From positions 593,501 to 657,500 of the forward strand of contig NZ_CP012406.1 of NCBI RefSeq assembly GCF_001305595.1: a DNA stretch of 64,000 nucleotides, written 5' to 3'. The notes below the pieces were generated by a model. That model did no database searches. It worked only from the letters and a program-made list of their open reading frames with translations, and was not told the origin of the DNA. This document shows positions 23,912-31,253 of this stretch, piece after piece. The position numbers were made by a program, and so were the translations under genes. Numbering within the stretch: the first letter of the stretch is position 1; each line of letters starts with the position of its first letter. Source of the stretch: Azospirillum thiophilum (GTDB lineage Bacteria; Pseudomonadota; Alphaproteobacteria; Azospirillales; Azospirillaceae).

Positions 23912-24679
23912 ATGAGCAACGTATTCCTAACCTCCCTGATCGGCGACCGTCCGCTGATCTTCGCCTTCGTGGTCGTCGGCATCCTGACCTGGCTCTGCTA
24001 CGCCTTTTCCAAGAACATCACCAAGGGCCGCATCCACGGGTCGGCGGTGGCGATCATCATCGGCCTGATCCTCGCCTATGTCGGCGGCATCTCCACCGGC
24101 GGCAAGAAGGGCATCGCCGACCTCTCGATGTTCGCCGGCTTCGCCCTGATGGGCGGCGCCATGCTGCGCGACTTCTGCATCGTCTCGACCGCCTACGGCG
24201 TCAATCTGGAAGAGTTGAAGAAGGCCGGCCTGGGCGGCGTCCTGTCGCTGGTCATCGGGACCAGCATCGCCTTCGTGATCGGCGTCGCCGTCGCCTATGG
24301 CTTCGGCTACCGCGACACCGCCTCGCTGACCACCATCGGCGCCGGGGCGGTGACCTTCATCGTCGGCCCGGTGACCGGCACGGCGGTCGGCGCCTCCTCC
24401 ACCGTCATCGCCCTGTCCGTCGCCGCCGGCGTCGTGAAGTCCATCGCGGTGATGATCCTGACGCCGTTCCTGGCCAAGCCCTTCGGCCTGACCAACCCGG
24501 CCTCGGCGATGGTCTATGGCGGACTGATGGGAACCACCAGCGGCGTCGCCGCCGGCCTTGCCGCCACCGACTCGCGCCTCGTCCCCTACGGCGCGCTGAC
24601 CGCGACCTTCTACACCGGCTTCGGCTGCCTGGTCTGCCCGTCGATCGGCTTCATCGCGATGAAGGCGATCTTCGGCTGA
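23912..24679 (+). CDS. madM: Malonate transporter, MadM subunit
   Basis: A 255-residue membrane protein with about seven hydrophobic segments, matching MadM. It includes GRIHGSAVAIIIGLILAYVGG, GFALMGGAMLRDFCIVSTAYG, and VMVYGGLMGTTSGVAAGLAAT-like blocks. Together with MadL it should form a Na+/malonate symporter, so Na+ expelled by MadB would drive substrate uptake. It is the last mad gene; 86 bases with a strong hairpin separate it from the biotin importer genes. Confidence 0.92.
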   Translation: MSNVFLTSLIGDRPLIFAFVVVGILTWLCYAFSKNITKGRIHGSAVAIIIGLILAYVGGISTGGKKGIADLSMFAGFALMGGAMLRDFCIVSTAYGVNLEELKKAGLGGVLSLVIGTSIAFVIGVAVAYGFGYRDTASLTTIGAGAVTFIVGPVTGTAVGASSTVIALSVAAGVVKSIAVMILTPFLAKPFGLTNPASAMVYGGLMGTTSGVAAGLAATDSRLVPYGALTATFYTGFGCLVCPSIGFIAMKAIFG

Positions 24680-24726
24680 GATCCCGGTCCCGAGAGTTCC
24701 GTTCCTGAGAGTTGCCGACCCGCGGC

Positions 24727-24750
24727 GGTTGGCGTGATCCGACGCCAACC
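24727..24750 (+). promoter_or_regulatory. Strong hairpin between madM and bioM
   Basis: GGTTGGCGT (24727-24735) pairs perfectly with ACGCCAACC (24742-24750) around the hexaloop GATCCG. The stem ends just before the GGGAGGAAAG ribosome site of bioM. It may attenuate readthrough from the mad operon or modulate bioM translation. No T-run follows, and it does not resemble known BirA or BioR operators. Confidence 0.6.
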
Positions 24751-24765
24751 GGGAGGAAAGTCACC

Positions 24766-25680
24766 ATGAGCCTGATGCATCGATTGCCGGACCTGCTGCG
24801 CCGCCTGCCCAAAGCCTTCGGCGAAGGCGTCGGCCGGACCGCGATTGCCGCCGGTGGCGGCGGGAGTGGCGGCGGTTCGGTCCTGCTCAGCCGCGGATCG
24901 ATCCGCCATGTGGCCTTCTACCCGGTGCCGCCGCTGAAGACGGCCGCGGCCGTCCCGGTCACCGATGACATGCCCGCCGCCGAAACGCCTTGCGAGCCCG
25001 GTTCCGCCGGCCAGACCATCGTCTTCTCGGACGTCCGGCTGGACCGCGGCGGCATGAGGACGCTTGCCGGGATCGATCTGGTGCTCGGCGAGCGCCGCAT
25101 CGGCCTGCTCGGCCTCAACGGCTCGGGCAAGTCGAGCCTGCTGAAACTGATGGTGGGATTGCTCGCGCCGACGTCGGGCAGCGTCAGCATCGACGGGCTT
25201 TCGCCCACGGACGATGCCGCGGCGGTCCGGAGGCGCACCGGCTTCCTGTTCCAGAGCGCCGACAACCAGATCGTCTATCCCATCGTGCGGGAGGATCTGG
25301 CCTTCGGCCTGGAGGGGAGCGCGGAGGAGGCCGCCGCCGCCATCGCCGGGGCGCTCGGCCGGCTCGGCATCGGCAGGCTGGCCGACCGGCGCATCCACGA
25401 GCTTTCAGGCGGCGAGCGCCAGCTGGTCGCGCTGGCCGGCGTCCTGGCGCGCGGCCCGCGCACCATCCTGTTCGACGAGCCGACCTCGCAGCTCGACCTC
25501 GCCAACCGCAACCGGCTGTGCGGCGTTCTCGACGGCCTGCCGCAACAGGCGGTCGTCGTCACCCATGACCTCGACCTCGTCGCCGGGTTCGACCGGGTGC
25601 TGGTGGTCGGCGACGGGCGCATCGTCGCCGACGGCGATCCGGCAGACGCGGTCGCCTTCTATCGGCGGAGGTACGGATGA
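24766..25680 (+). CDS. bioM: Energy-coupling factor ATPase of the biotin importer
   Basis: A 304-residue ABC ATPase. Walker A is GLNGSGKSS at residues 116-124, the Q-loop reads FLFQSADNQIVYPIVREDLAFG (typical of ECF ATPases), the signature is LSGGERQLVALAGVLA, and Walker B is TILFDEPTSQLD. About 85 residues before the ABC domain have no obvious counterpart in usual BioM and contain a glycine-rich stretch. The start at 24766 is supported by GGGAGGAAAG, so this extension seems real. It overlaps bioN by ATGA. Placement directly after the mad operon fits the biotin demand of MadF. Confidence 0.9.
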   Translation: MSLMHRLPDLLRRLPKAFGEGVGRTAIAAGGGGSGGGSVLLSRGSIRHVAFYPVPPLKTAAAVPVTDDMPAAETPCEPGSAGQTIVFSDVRLDRGGMRTLAGIDLVLGERRIGLLGLNGSGKSSLLKLMVGLLAPTSGSVSIDGLSPTDDAAAVRRRTGFLFQSADNQIVYPIVREDLAFGLEGSAEEAAAAIAGALGRLGIGRLADRRIHELSGGERQLVALAGVLARGPRTILFDEPTSQLDLANRNRLCGVLDGLPQQAVVVTHDLDLVAGFDRVLVVGDGRIVADGDPADAVAFYRRRYG

Positions 25681-26372
25681 GCGGAATTTCCGGCACATTT
25701 TCCGGCACATCCCGCGGCAAGCCGGCGGGACTGTCGGGAGCCGTCGCCGCGCTGTGCATCCTCGCCGGCCTGGGCACGCTGCTGGCCTGGATCGACCGCT
25801 TCGAGCTGCTGGCGATGGCCGCGGTCGCCGCCGCCGCCGGGCTGGCCGTCGCCGACGGCTCGGTCCGGGACGCCTTCCGGCAGGTCAGGGCCGCGCTGCT
25901 GGTCGTCGCGGTCACCGCGCTGTTCGATGCGGCGACGGGGGATGGGCTCAGCGGCCTCCGGCTCTTCCTGCGCTTTTCGGCGCTGGTCTGTGCCGCCCAG
26001 ATCGTCACGACGCTGTGGAGCTGGGCCGAGCTCTGCGCCGCGCTGGCCGCGCTGCTGCGCCCGCTGGAGCGCATCGGCCTGCTCGACGCCGGGCGGTGCG
26101 CCTTCACCCTGATGCTCGCGGTCCGCTTCGTGCCGGTGATGGCGGAGGAGATCGCGGAGATCCGCGAGGCCCAGGCGCTGCGCGGGCGCAACCGTTCCGT
26201 TCTTGCCCTTGCCCTTGCCCTGACGGTGCCGCTCGGGCTGCGCATCCTGCTGCGTGCCGGGGAGATCGCCGAGGCGGTCGACCTGCGCTCGACATCCCCG
26301 GCGGGCACCGACCGCCGCGACGGGCGCAGGTCCGTCGCGGCGCAACCCCTTTCCTCGCGAGCCGTCTCATGA
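25677..26372 (+). CDS. bioN: Energy-coupling factor transmembrane protein of the biotin importer
   Basis: A 231-residue EcfT/BioN-type membrane protein with five or so hydrophobic segments. The cytoplasmic coupling motif AEEIAEIREAQALRGR contains the conserved Ala-Arg-Gly-type helix (AxALRGR) that docks on the ATPase. It overlaps both neighbours by four bases (bioM stop, bioY start). The first 15 residues have a duplicated SGTFSGT stretch. It links BioM energy to the BioY binding subunit in the inner membrane. Confidence 0.88.
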   Translation: MSGISGTFSGTSRGKPAGLSGAVAALCILAGLGTLLAWIDRFELLAMAAVAAAAGLAVADGSVRDAFRQVRAALLVVAVTALFDAATGDGLSGLRLFLRFSALVCAAQIVTTLWSWAELCAALAALLRPLERIGLLDAGRCAFTLMLAVRFVPVMAEEIAEIREAQALRGRNRSVLALALALTVPLGLRILLRAGEIAEAVDLRSTSPAGTDRRDGRRSVAAQPLSSRAVS

Positions 26373-26944
26373 CCAGCGTCGCCCCCTCCCTCGGTTTCCG
26401 TGACCTGACCCTGGCGGCGCTGGGCGCCGGACTGGTGGTGGCGCTCGGCGCCACGCCGCCGATTCCGCTCGGCATCCTGCCGGTTCCGATAACCTTGCAG
26501 ACCTTCGGCGTGATGCTGGCCGGCCTGCTGCTCGGCCCGCGCCGGGGGGCGACGGCGATGGCGGTGTTCGTCGCGCTGGTCGCCATCGGGCTGCCCGTCC
26601 TTGCCGGCGGCCGCGGCGGCTTCGGCGTGCTCGTCGGGCCGACCGCCGGGTTTCTCTACGGCTGGATCCCGGCCGCCTTCCTCATCGGCGTCCTCGCCCG
26701 CAGCTTCGCGGGGATCGGCAACCCGGTGACGCGCGGCCTGGGCAACCTCGCCGCCTGCCTGCTCGGCGGGGTGATCGTCATCCACGCCTGCGGGGTGGCC
26801 TGGCTCTCGCTGGTCATCGGGCTGGGCTGGTGGAAGGCCCTGTCCGGAACGGTGCTGTTCGTGCCCGGCGACATCGTCAAGGCCATCCTCGCGGCCATCG
26901 TGTGCCACCGGATCGAGAGCGTCATCACGCTCGACCGCCGCTGA
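26369..26944 (+). CDS. bioY: Biotin-binding S component of the importer
   Basis: A 191-residue BioY with six hydrophobic segments. Family marks are the early PIPLGILPVPITLQTFGVMLAGLLLGPRRG, GGRGGFGVLVGPTAGFLYGW and the late FVPGDIVKAILAAIV. It binds biotin with high affinity from the periplasmic side. A short segment is visible as GLPVLAGGRGGFG, the usual loop that caps the ligand. It completes a full bioMNY set, next to a biotin ligase and a biotin-dependent Na+ pump. Confidence 0.95.
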   Translation: MTSVAPSLGFRDLTLAALGAGLVVALGATPPIPLGILPVPITLQTFGVMLAGLLLGPRRGATAMAVFVALVAIGLPVLAGGRGGFGVLVGPTAGFLYGWIPAAFLIGVLARSFAGIGNPVTRGLGNLAACLLGGVIVIHACGVAWLSLVIGLGWWKALSGTVLFVPGDIVKAILAAIVCHRIESVITLDRR

Positions 26945-26971
26945 GCGGTGCTCTTATCGGGATCATTCGAC

Positions 26972-28648
26972 ATGAAGCATCTGTCCGTGTTCTGGCGACT
27001 CGCCGCGATCATCGGGATCTCGGCGGTCGCCTTCTGTGCCGTTTCGGTCGGCGAAATCATGAGCCTGCGCCAGACCATCCTGGCGGAGCGCCAGGAAAAG
27101 CTGCGCGACATGGTCGGCAGCGTCCTCAAGATGGTCGGAACCTATGACGAGGACGTGGCGGCCGGCCGCCTGACGACGGAGCAGGCACAGGATCTCGCCA
27201 AGCGTGCCCTGCGGTCGATGCGGTGGGGGGACGGCGACTATTACGGCGTCTACCGGTTCGACGGCGTCACCCTCGTCCACAGCAATCCGCGGAACGAGGG
27301 CGTCAATCGGATGGATTACACCGATTCGAGCGGCCGGCGGCTGGTCCATGACATGATCGGGATCGCCCGGCAGGGCAGCGGCTTCACCGAATATGCGGTT
27401 CCGCGCAGCGGCGGCACCGAAGCGCTGCCCAAGCTGAGCTATGTCGGCGGCTATGCGCCGTGGCAATGGGCGATCCAGGCCGGCGTCTATGTCGACGACG
27501 TGGATGCGGCGGTGCGCAAGCGGGCCGTCGACCTCGCCGGCACCGGCCTGGTGGCGCTTGTGCTGACCGGCGTCGGCGCGGTCCTTCTCGGGCGCGGCAT
27601 CACCCGGCCCCTGTCCGCCCTGTGCGGCACGCTGGACAGGCTGGCCCACGGCGACCGGACGGCGCCGGTCCCCTTCACCGACCATCACAACGAGATCGGG
27701 CGCATCGCCCGGGCGGTGGAGGTGCTGAAGACGAGCGCGCAGGAGGCCGATCGGCTGCGCGGGGAGCAGGAGGACGCCAAGCGGCAGGCCGTCGAGCGGC
27801 AGCGGGAGGAGATGGAGCGTGTCGCCCGGGAGTTCGAGGCGAGCGTCGGCGCCATCTCCCGCACCCTGAGCGCCGCCGCGTCGGAGATGCAGGACACCGC
27901 GCAGGCGATGTCGCTCACCTCCGGCAGCGCCAGCGAACAGGCGACCGCGGTGGCGGCGGCGGCGACGCAGGCGACGACGAACGTGCAGACGGTCGCCTCG
28001 GCGTCCGAGGAGCTGACCGCCTCCATCGGCGAGATCGGCCAGCAGGTCGCCCGGTCGGCGCAGATCGCCGGCAAGGCGGTCGAGGAGACCCGCCGCACTG
28101 ACGCGACGGTCGAGGAGCTGTCGGCCGCCGCCGGCAAGATCGGCGAGATCATCGGCCTGATCCAGTCCATCGCCTCGCAGACCGACCTGCTGGCCCTGAA
28201 CGCGACCATCGAGGCCGCCCGCGCCGGCGTGCACGGCAAGGGCTTCGCCGTGGTCGCGAACGAGGTCAAGGCGCTGGCCCGTCAGGCCTCCCAGGCGAGC
28301 GGCGACATCGCCCAGCGGATCGCCGCCGTCCAGGGGATCTCGAAGGATGTGGTGGGCGCCATCCGCGGCATCGGCGGCACCATCGCCGAGCTGAACGGCA
28401 TCGCGTCGACCATCGCGTCGGCGGTCGAGGAACAGGCCGCCGCGACCCACGAAATCGCCCGGAACGTCAGCCAGGCCGCCCAGGGCACGGGCGAGGTGTC
28501 GGCCAACATCGCCGGCGTCACCCAGTCGTCGGCCAGGGTCGGCGATGCGGCCGGCTCGGTTCTCGCCGCGGCCCGGACCCTGGCCCAGCAATCCGACAGG
28601 CTTCAGGGGGAGGTCGACGGCTTCCTGGCCTCCATCCGCCGGGGGTAG
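26972..28648 (+). CDS. Methyl-accepting chemotaxis protein with periplasmic Cache domain
   Basis: A 558-residue chemoreceptor. A first membrane helix (about 8-28) is followed by a periplasmic single-Cache domain (about 30-180) with MRWGDGDYYGVYRFDGVTLVHSNPRNEG, typical of sCache_2 sensors for small carboxylates. A second helix lies at about 186-208, then a HAMP region and a long coiled signalling domain. The hairpin tip is intact (SQTDLLALNATIEAARAG). No C-terminal CheR-docking pentapeptide is seen. ATG 26972 is preferred over GTG 26948. It lies 27 bases after bioY, so malonate or a related acid is a reasonable ligand guess, but nothing in the sequence proves it. Confidence 0.9.
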   Translation: MKHLSVFWRLAAIIGISAVAFCAVSVGEIMSLRQTILAERQEKLRDMVGSVLKMVGTYDEDVAAGRLTTEQAQDLAKRALRSMRWGDGDYYGVYRFDGVTLVHSNPRNEGVNRMDYTDSSGRRLVHDMIGIARQGSGFTEYAVPRSGGTEALPKLSYVGGYAPWQWAIQAGVYVDDVDAAVRKRAVDLAGTGLVALVLTGVGAVLLGRGITRPLSALCGTLDRLAHGDRTAPVPFTDHHNEIGRIARAVEVLKTSAQEADRLRGEQEDAKRQAVERQREEMERVAREFEASVGAISRTLSAAASEMQDTAQAMSLTSGSASEQATAVAAAATQATTNVQTVASASEELTASIGEIGQQVARSAQIAGKAVEETRRTDATVEELSAAAGKIGEIIGLIQSIASQTDLLALNATIEAARAGVHGKGFAVVANEVKALARQASQASGDIAQRIAAVQGISKDVVGAIRGIGGTIAELNGIASTIASAVEEQAAATHEIARNVSQAAQGTGEVSANIAGVTQSSARVGDAAGSVLAAARTLAQQSDRLQGEVDGFLASIRRG

Positions 28649-28660
28649 GAGGCGGGCCGG

Positions 28661-29077
28661 TCAGATGTGCATGACGCCGAAGCCGACCCGCTCATGGTTG
28701 GTTTCCGGGTGGAAGGCGGATTCGCCATAGGCGGCGACGACGAGCCAGCGGCCATCCGTCGCGATGGCGACCTTCACCTTCAGGCTCGATTCGGCGGCGA
28801 CGTCCGAGCTGAGGCCCTTCAGGCACTCCAGCCCGGCATGGATCACGGCATGGATCTCGTTGTGGTGGTGGTGAATGAGGTTCGTCTGCAAGGCACATCC
28901 GACGATCGACTTGACGAATGTCCGGGTTACATCGGACCTTGATCCGGAAACCATGGTGAAGCCCAGCTTGATCTTCGTGTTCTTTGCAATGTGCTCCTTG
29001 AATATGTCCTCTTCCTCCCGGGAACTGATTGCCGCAAGAATAGCAATCTTGCCGAGACGGTCGGGGTGGATGTCCAT
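28661..29077 (-). CDS. HutP-family RNA-binding regulator
   Basis: A 138-residue protein that resembles Bacillus HutP, the histidine- and Mg2+-dependent antiterminator of the hut operon. The segment NEIHAVIHAGLECLKGLSS lines up with the HutP metal-site region ESHALYHATMEALHGV, and the C-terminus VGFGVMHI lines up with FGVGINHI. All three metal-binding histidines have counterparts (His76, His80, His137). Just before them is an unusual run of four histidines (69-72). The gene is much richer in A/T than its neighbours, which suggests transfer. It has a GGGAG ribosome site, is convergent with the chemoreceptor gene (12 bases apart), and no hut gene is in the window. Target RNA unknown. Confidence 0.75.
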   Translation of the reverse strand: MDIHPDRLGKIAILAAISSREEEDIFKEHIAKNTKIKLGFTMVSGSRSDVTRTFVKSIVGCALQTNLIHHHHNEIHAVIHAGLECLKGLSSDVAAESSLKVKVAIATDGRWLVVAAYGESAFHPETNHERVGFGVMHI

Positions 29078-29250
29078 TCAAGAAACTCCCTCATAAAGTG
29101 CGTTCGTCAAAAGTCATGGACGAGAGCCGGCTTATAGCCGAAAACAAGTCCATGGTTCCATGGTGTAAATATTTCAATCGGGAAAAATTCACGTCCAGAG
29201 TCTTATTGTGAGGGAAGTGTATTGTCGATTGTCTGATGGAGTTTCCAGGA

Positions 29251-29264
29251 TTTCCCAAGGGAAA
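29251..29264 (-). repeat. Perfect inverted repeat in the HutP-like gene leader
   Basis: TTTCCC-AA-GGGAAA, enclosed by GTTTC at 29241-29245 and GAAAC at 29271-29275. The two-base loop means it is more likely a DNA operator or the top of a larger RNA stem than a free hairpin. Confidence 0.5.
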
Positions 29265-29417
29265 AAATGTGAAACTCTGATCTTTTAAAATAAATAAATC
29301 GGGAATTCTGCGAGCCCGCGAGCGCATGTCCCTGCCGCCGGCATGATACGAGCCGGAACGCTGCGGCATGCGGTCCATAGGGGTGGCGGCAGGCATGCAG
29401 GCACGCAGGCGCACGGC

Positions 29418-29443
29418 GGGGCGGGGCGGGGTGTGGGGGCGGG
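29418..29443 (+). repeat. Potential G-quadruplex
   Basis: Runs GGGG (29418-29421), GGGG (29423-29426), GGGG (29428-29431) and GGGGG (29435-29439), with loops of 1, 1 and 3 bases, followed by another GGG. It lies just beyond the 3' end of the minus-strand aldo/keto reductase gene. Confidence 0.6.
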
Positions 29444-29458
29444 AGGCCGCCCCTCCCC

Positions 29459-30310
29459 TCAGATCATCGCCAGCGGCTGCTTGCGGCGCGGCGGCGGGAA
29501 GGCCCGGTCGATCTCCGCCAGATCCCCGGCGGTCAGGCTCAGGCGCAGGGCCGCGGCATTCTCGACGGCATGGGCGGCGGTGCCTGCCTTGGGGATGGCG
29601 ATCACGCCCTGCTGCCGCACTGCCCAGGCCAGCGCCACCTGCGCCGGGCTGGCGTCATGGCGCTTCGCCACCGCCAGCAGCGCCGGGGAGCGCAGCAGGC
29701 CGCCGCCCTGGCCGATCGGGGAATAGGCCATCACCGGCATGCGCGCGGTGTGCTGGAAGGGCAGCAAATCATATTCGATGCCGCGGTGTTCGGGATTGTA
29801 GAGCACCTGATTGACGGCGCAGCCTTGCAGGTCGGCGACCTCGGCCAGTTCCTCCAGGTCGTCGACGTCAAAGTTGGAGACGCCCCAGCGGGCGATCTTG
29901 CCGGCGGCGCGCAGGGTTTCGAACGCCTCCACCGTCTCGGCCAGCGGCACGCCGCCGCGCCAGTGCAGCAGATAGAGGTCGATGCGGTCGATGCCGAGCC
30001 GCTTCAGGCTGCGCTCGCACGCCTTCACCGTGCCGGTGCGCGACGCGTTGCTGGGCAGCACCTTGGTCACGATGAACAGCCCGTCGCGCCGGCCGGCGAT
30101 CGCCTCGCCCACCAGCGACTCCGAGGCGCCGTCGCCATACATCTCGGCGGTGTCGATCAGGGTCAGGCCATGGTCGATGCCGGCCCGGAGCGCGGCGATC
30201 TCGGCGGCGCGGTTGCCCCGCCCCTCCGCCATCATCCCCTCCGCCATCATCCAGGTGCCCTGGCCGAGAGCCGGGACGTCGGTGCCGTCCGGCAGGGTCA
30301 CGCGCTTCAT
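29459..30310 (-). CDS. Aldo/keto reductase
   Basis: A 283-residue NADPH-dependent oxidoreductase of the AKR superfamily, a TIM barrel. The catalytic set is visible: Asp and Tyr in LIDTAEMYGDGASE, Lys in IVTKVLP, and His in LYLLHWRG. Cofactor-binding blocks GVSNFD and the C-terminal VIAIPKAGTAAHAVENAAAL are also present. The start ATG at 30310 has a close-by CAGGAG. A repeated MMAEG-MMAEG occurs near residue 20. It resembles the YeaE/DkgB-like group that reduces small aldehydes or ketones. It lies 146 bases downstream of the SDR gene on the same strand, so shared control by the AraC-type protein is possible. Confidence 0.88.
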   Translation of the reverse strand: MKRVTLPDGTDVPALGQGTWMMAEGMMAEGRGNRAAEIAALRAGIDHGLTLIDTAEMYGDGASESLVGEAIAGRRDGLFIVTKVLPSNASRTGTVKACERSLKRLGIDRIDLYLLHWRGGVPLAETVEAFETLRAAGKIARWGVSNFDVDDLEELAEVADLQGCAVNQVLYNPEHRGIEYDLLPFQHTARMPVMAYSPIGQGGGLLRSPALLAVAKRHDASPAQVALAWAVRQQGVIAIPKAGTAAHAVENAAALRLSLTAGDLAEIDRAFPPPRRKQPLAMI

Positions 30311-30456
30311 CTCCTGTCCCCCGTCTGTCCTGAAGGTCGAAAGACGATAAGCTGGCCCCGCGGGGCCGGCTTGTCGATGGTGCTTCGGTGGGGTTTCCGG
30401 ATGGCGGTGCTCCCCGATACCGGATGGCGCGTAGGGGCGGACAGGGATACGGACAG

Positions 30457-31191
30457 TCAGTCCTGCGCCGTCGGCCGGATCACGATGCTGCCGACATCGA
30501 CATCGTCCGGCTGCTCGATCGCATAGGCGATGCCGCGGGCGATCGCCTCCGGCGGGATCGCGATATCGGCGGCACGCTTTGCAATCGCCTCCCTCATCGC
30601 GGCATCGGTCATGGAGCTTGCGAAATCGGTTGCAACGAAGCCCGGGGAAACCTCGGTCACCCTCAGATGCGGCCCCGCTTCCTGCCGCAGGGCTTCGGTG
30701 ACGGTGCGCACCGCGTTCTTCGTCGCGGCATAGACCCCCATCGTCGGAAGGATCTTGAGGCCGGCGGTCGAAACGATGTTGATGATGTGGCCGGACCGCT
30801 GACGCTGGAAGACCGGCAGCACGGCAGCGATCCCATAGAGCGTGCCGCGCAGATTGACGTCGATCATGGCGTCCCAATCCTCGACACGGAGCGCGTCGAA
30901 GCGGGAGATCGGTCCGATCCCCGCGCTGTTTATCCAGACGTCGAGCCTGCCGCCCCGGGTGACGGCAAGCTCGACGAGTTCGTCGAGATCGTCGCGCCGG
31001 CGAACGTCGGTCACCTTGTGGACGGCCGTCCCGCCGGCGGCGGCGATCCCGCCCGACAGGTCGGCCAGCACGCTTTCCCGGCGGGCGCCCAGGACGACGA
31101 CCGCACCCCGGTCAGCCAGCAGCGTCGCGGTGGCGCGGCCTATGCCGCTGCTTGCGCCGGTGATGACGACGACCTTGCCTTCGATACCCAT
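30457..31191 (-). CDS. Short-chain dehydrogenase/reductase (SDR)
   Basis: A 244-residue classical SDR. The NAD(P)-binding motif is TGASSGIGRATA, the structural motif is NSAG, the catalytic Ser is in NIVSTAG, and the Tyr-Lys pair is in YAATKNAV. It has the FVATDF region of the substrate loop. An Arg in LGARRES after the second strand suggests NADP(H). The ATG at 31191 is preceded by GGAGGAGAAGG. It is divergent from an AraC-type regulator gene with 62 bases between, the usual arrangement for local control. The substrate is unknown. Confidence 0.88.
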   Translation of the reverse strand: MGIEGKVVVITGASSGIGRATATLLADRGAVVVLGARRESVLADLSGGIAAAGGTAVHKVTDVRRRDDLDELVELAVTRGGRLDVWINSAGIGPISRFDALRVEDWDAMIDVNLRGTLYGIAAVLPVFQRQRSGHIINIVSTAGLKILPTMGVYAATKNAVRTVTEALRQEAGPHLRVTEVSPGFVATDFASSMTDAAMREAIAKRAADIAIPPEAIARGIAYAIEQPDDVDVGSIVIRPTAQD

Positions 31192-31253
31192 TGTCCTTCT
31201 CCTCCGCATGCACAGTTCAGGGATGCTGCAGGATTGTCTGTGGGAGAGGGTCC

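Larger units (their letters stand above)
29078..29458. promoter_or_regulatory. AT-rich leader region of the HutP-like gene and G-rich segment
   Basis: There is no gene in these 381 bases. The half next to the HutP-like gene (29080-29310) is strongly AT-rich compared with the rest of the window. It contains a nested inverted repeat: TTTCCC-AA-GGGAAA (29251-29264) inside GTTTC/GAAAC arms (29241-29245, 29271-29275). CGGCT-TAT-AGCCG is another, at about 29119-29131. On the minus strand these would sit in the 5' leader of the HutP-like mRNA. The other half holds a G-quadruplex-type run. Confidence 0.5.

Noticed and set aside
29343..29814. Short plus-strand open frames opposite the end of the aldo/keto reductase gene
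   Set aside because: They are low-complexity, overlap the well-supported reductase gene in antisense, and have no ribosome site.
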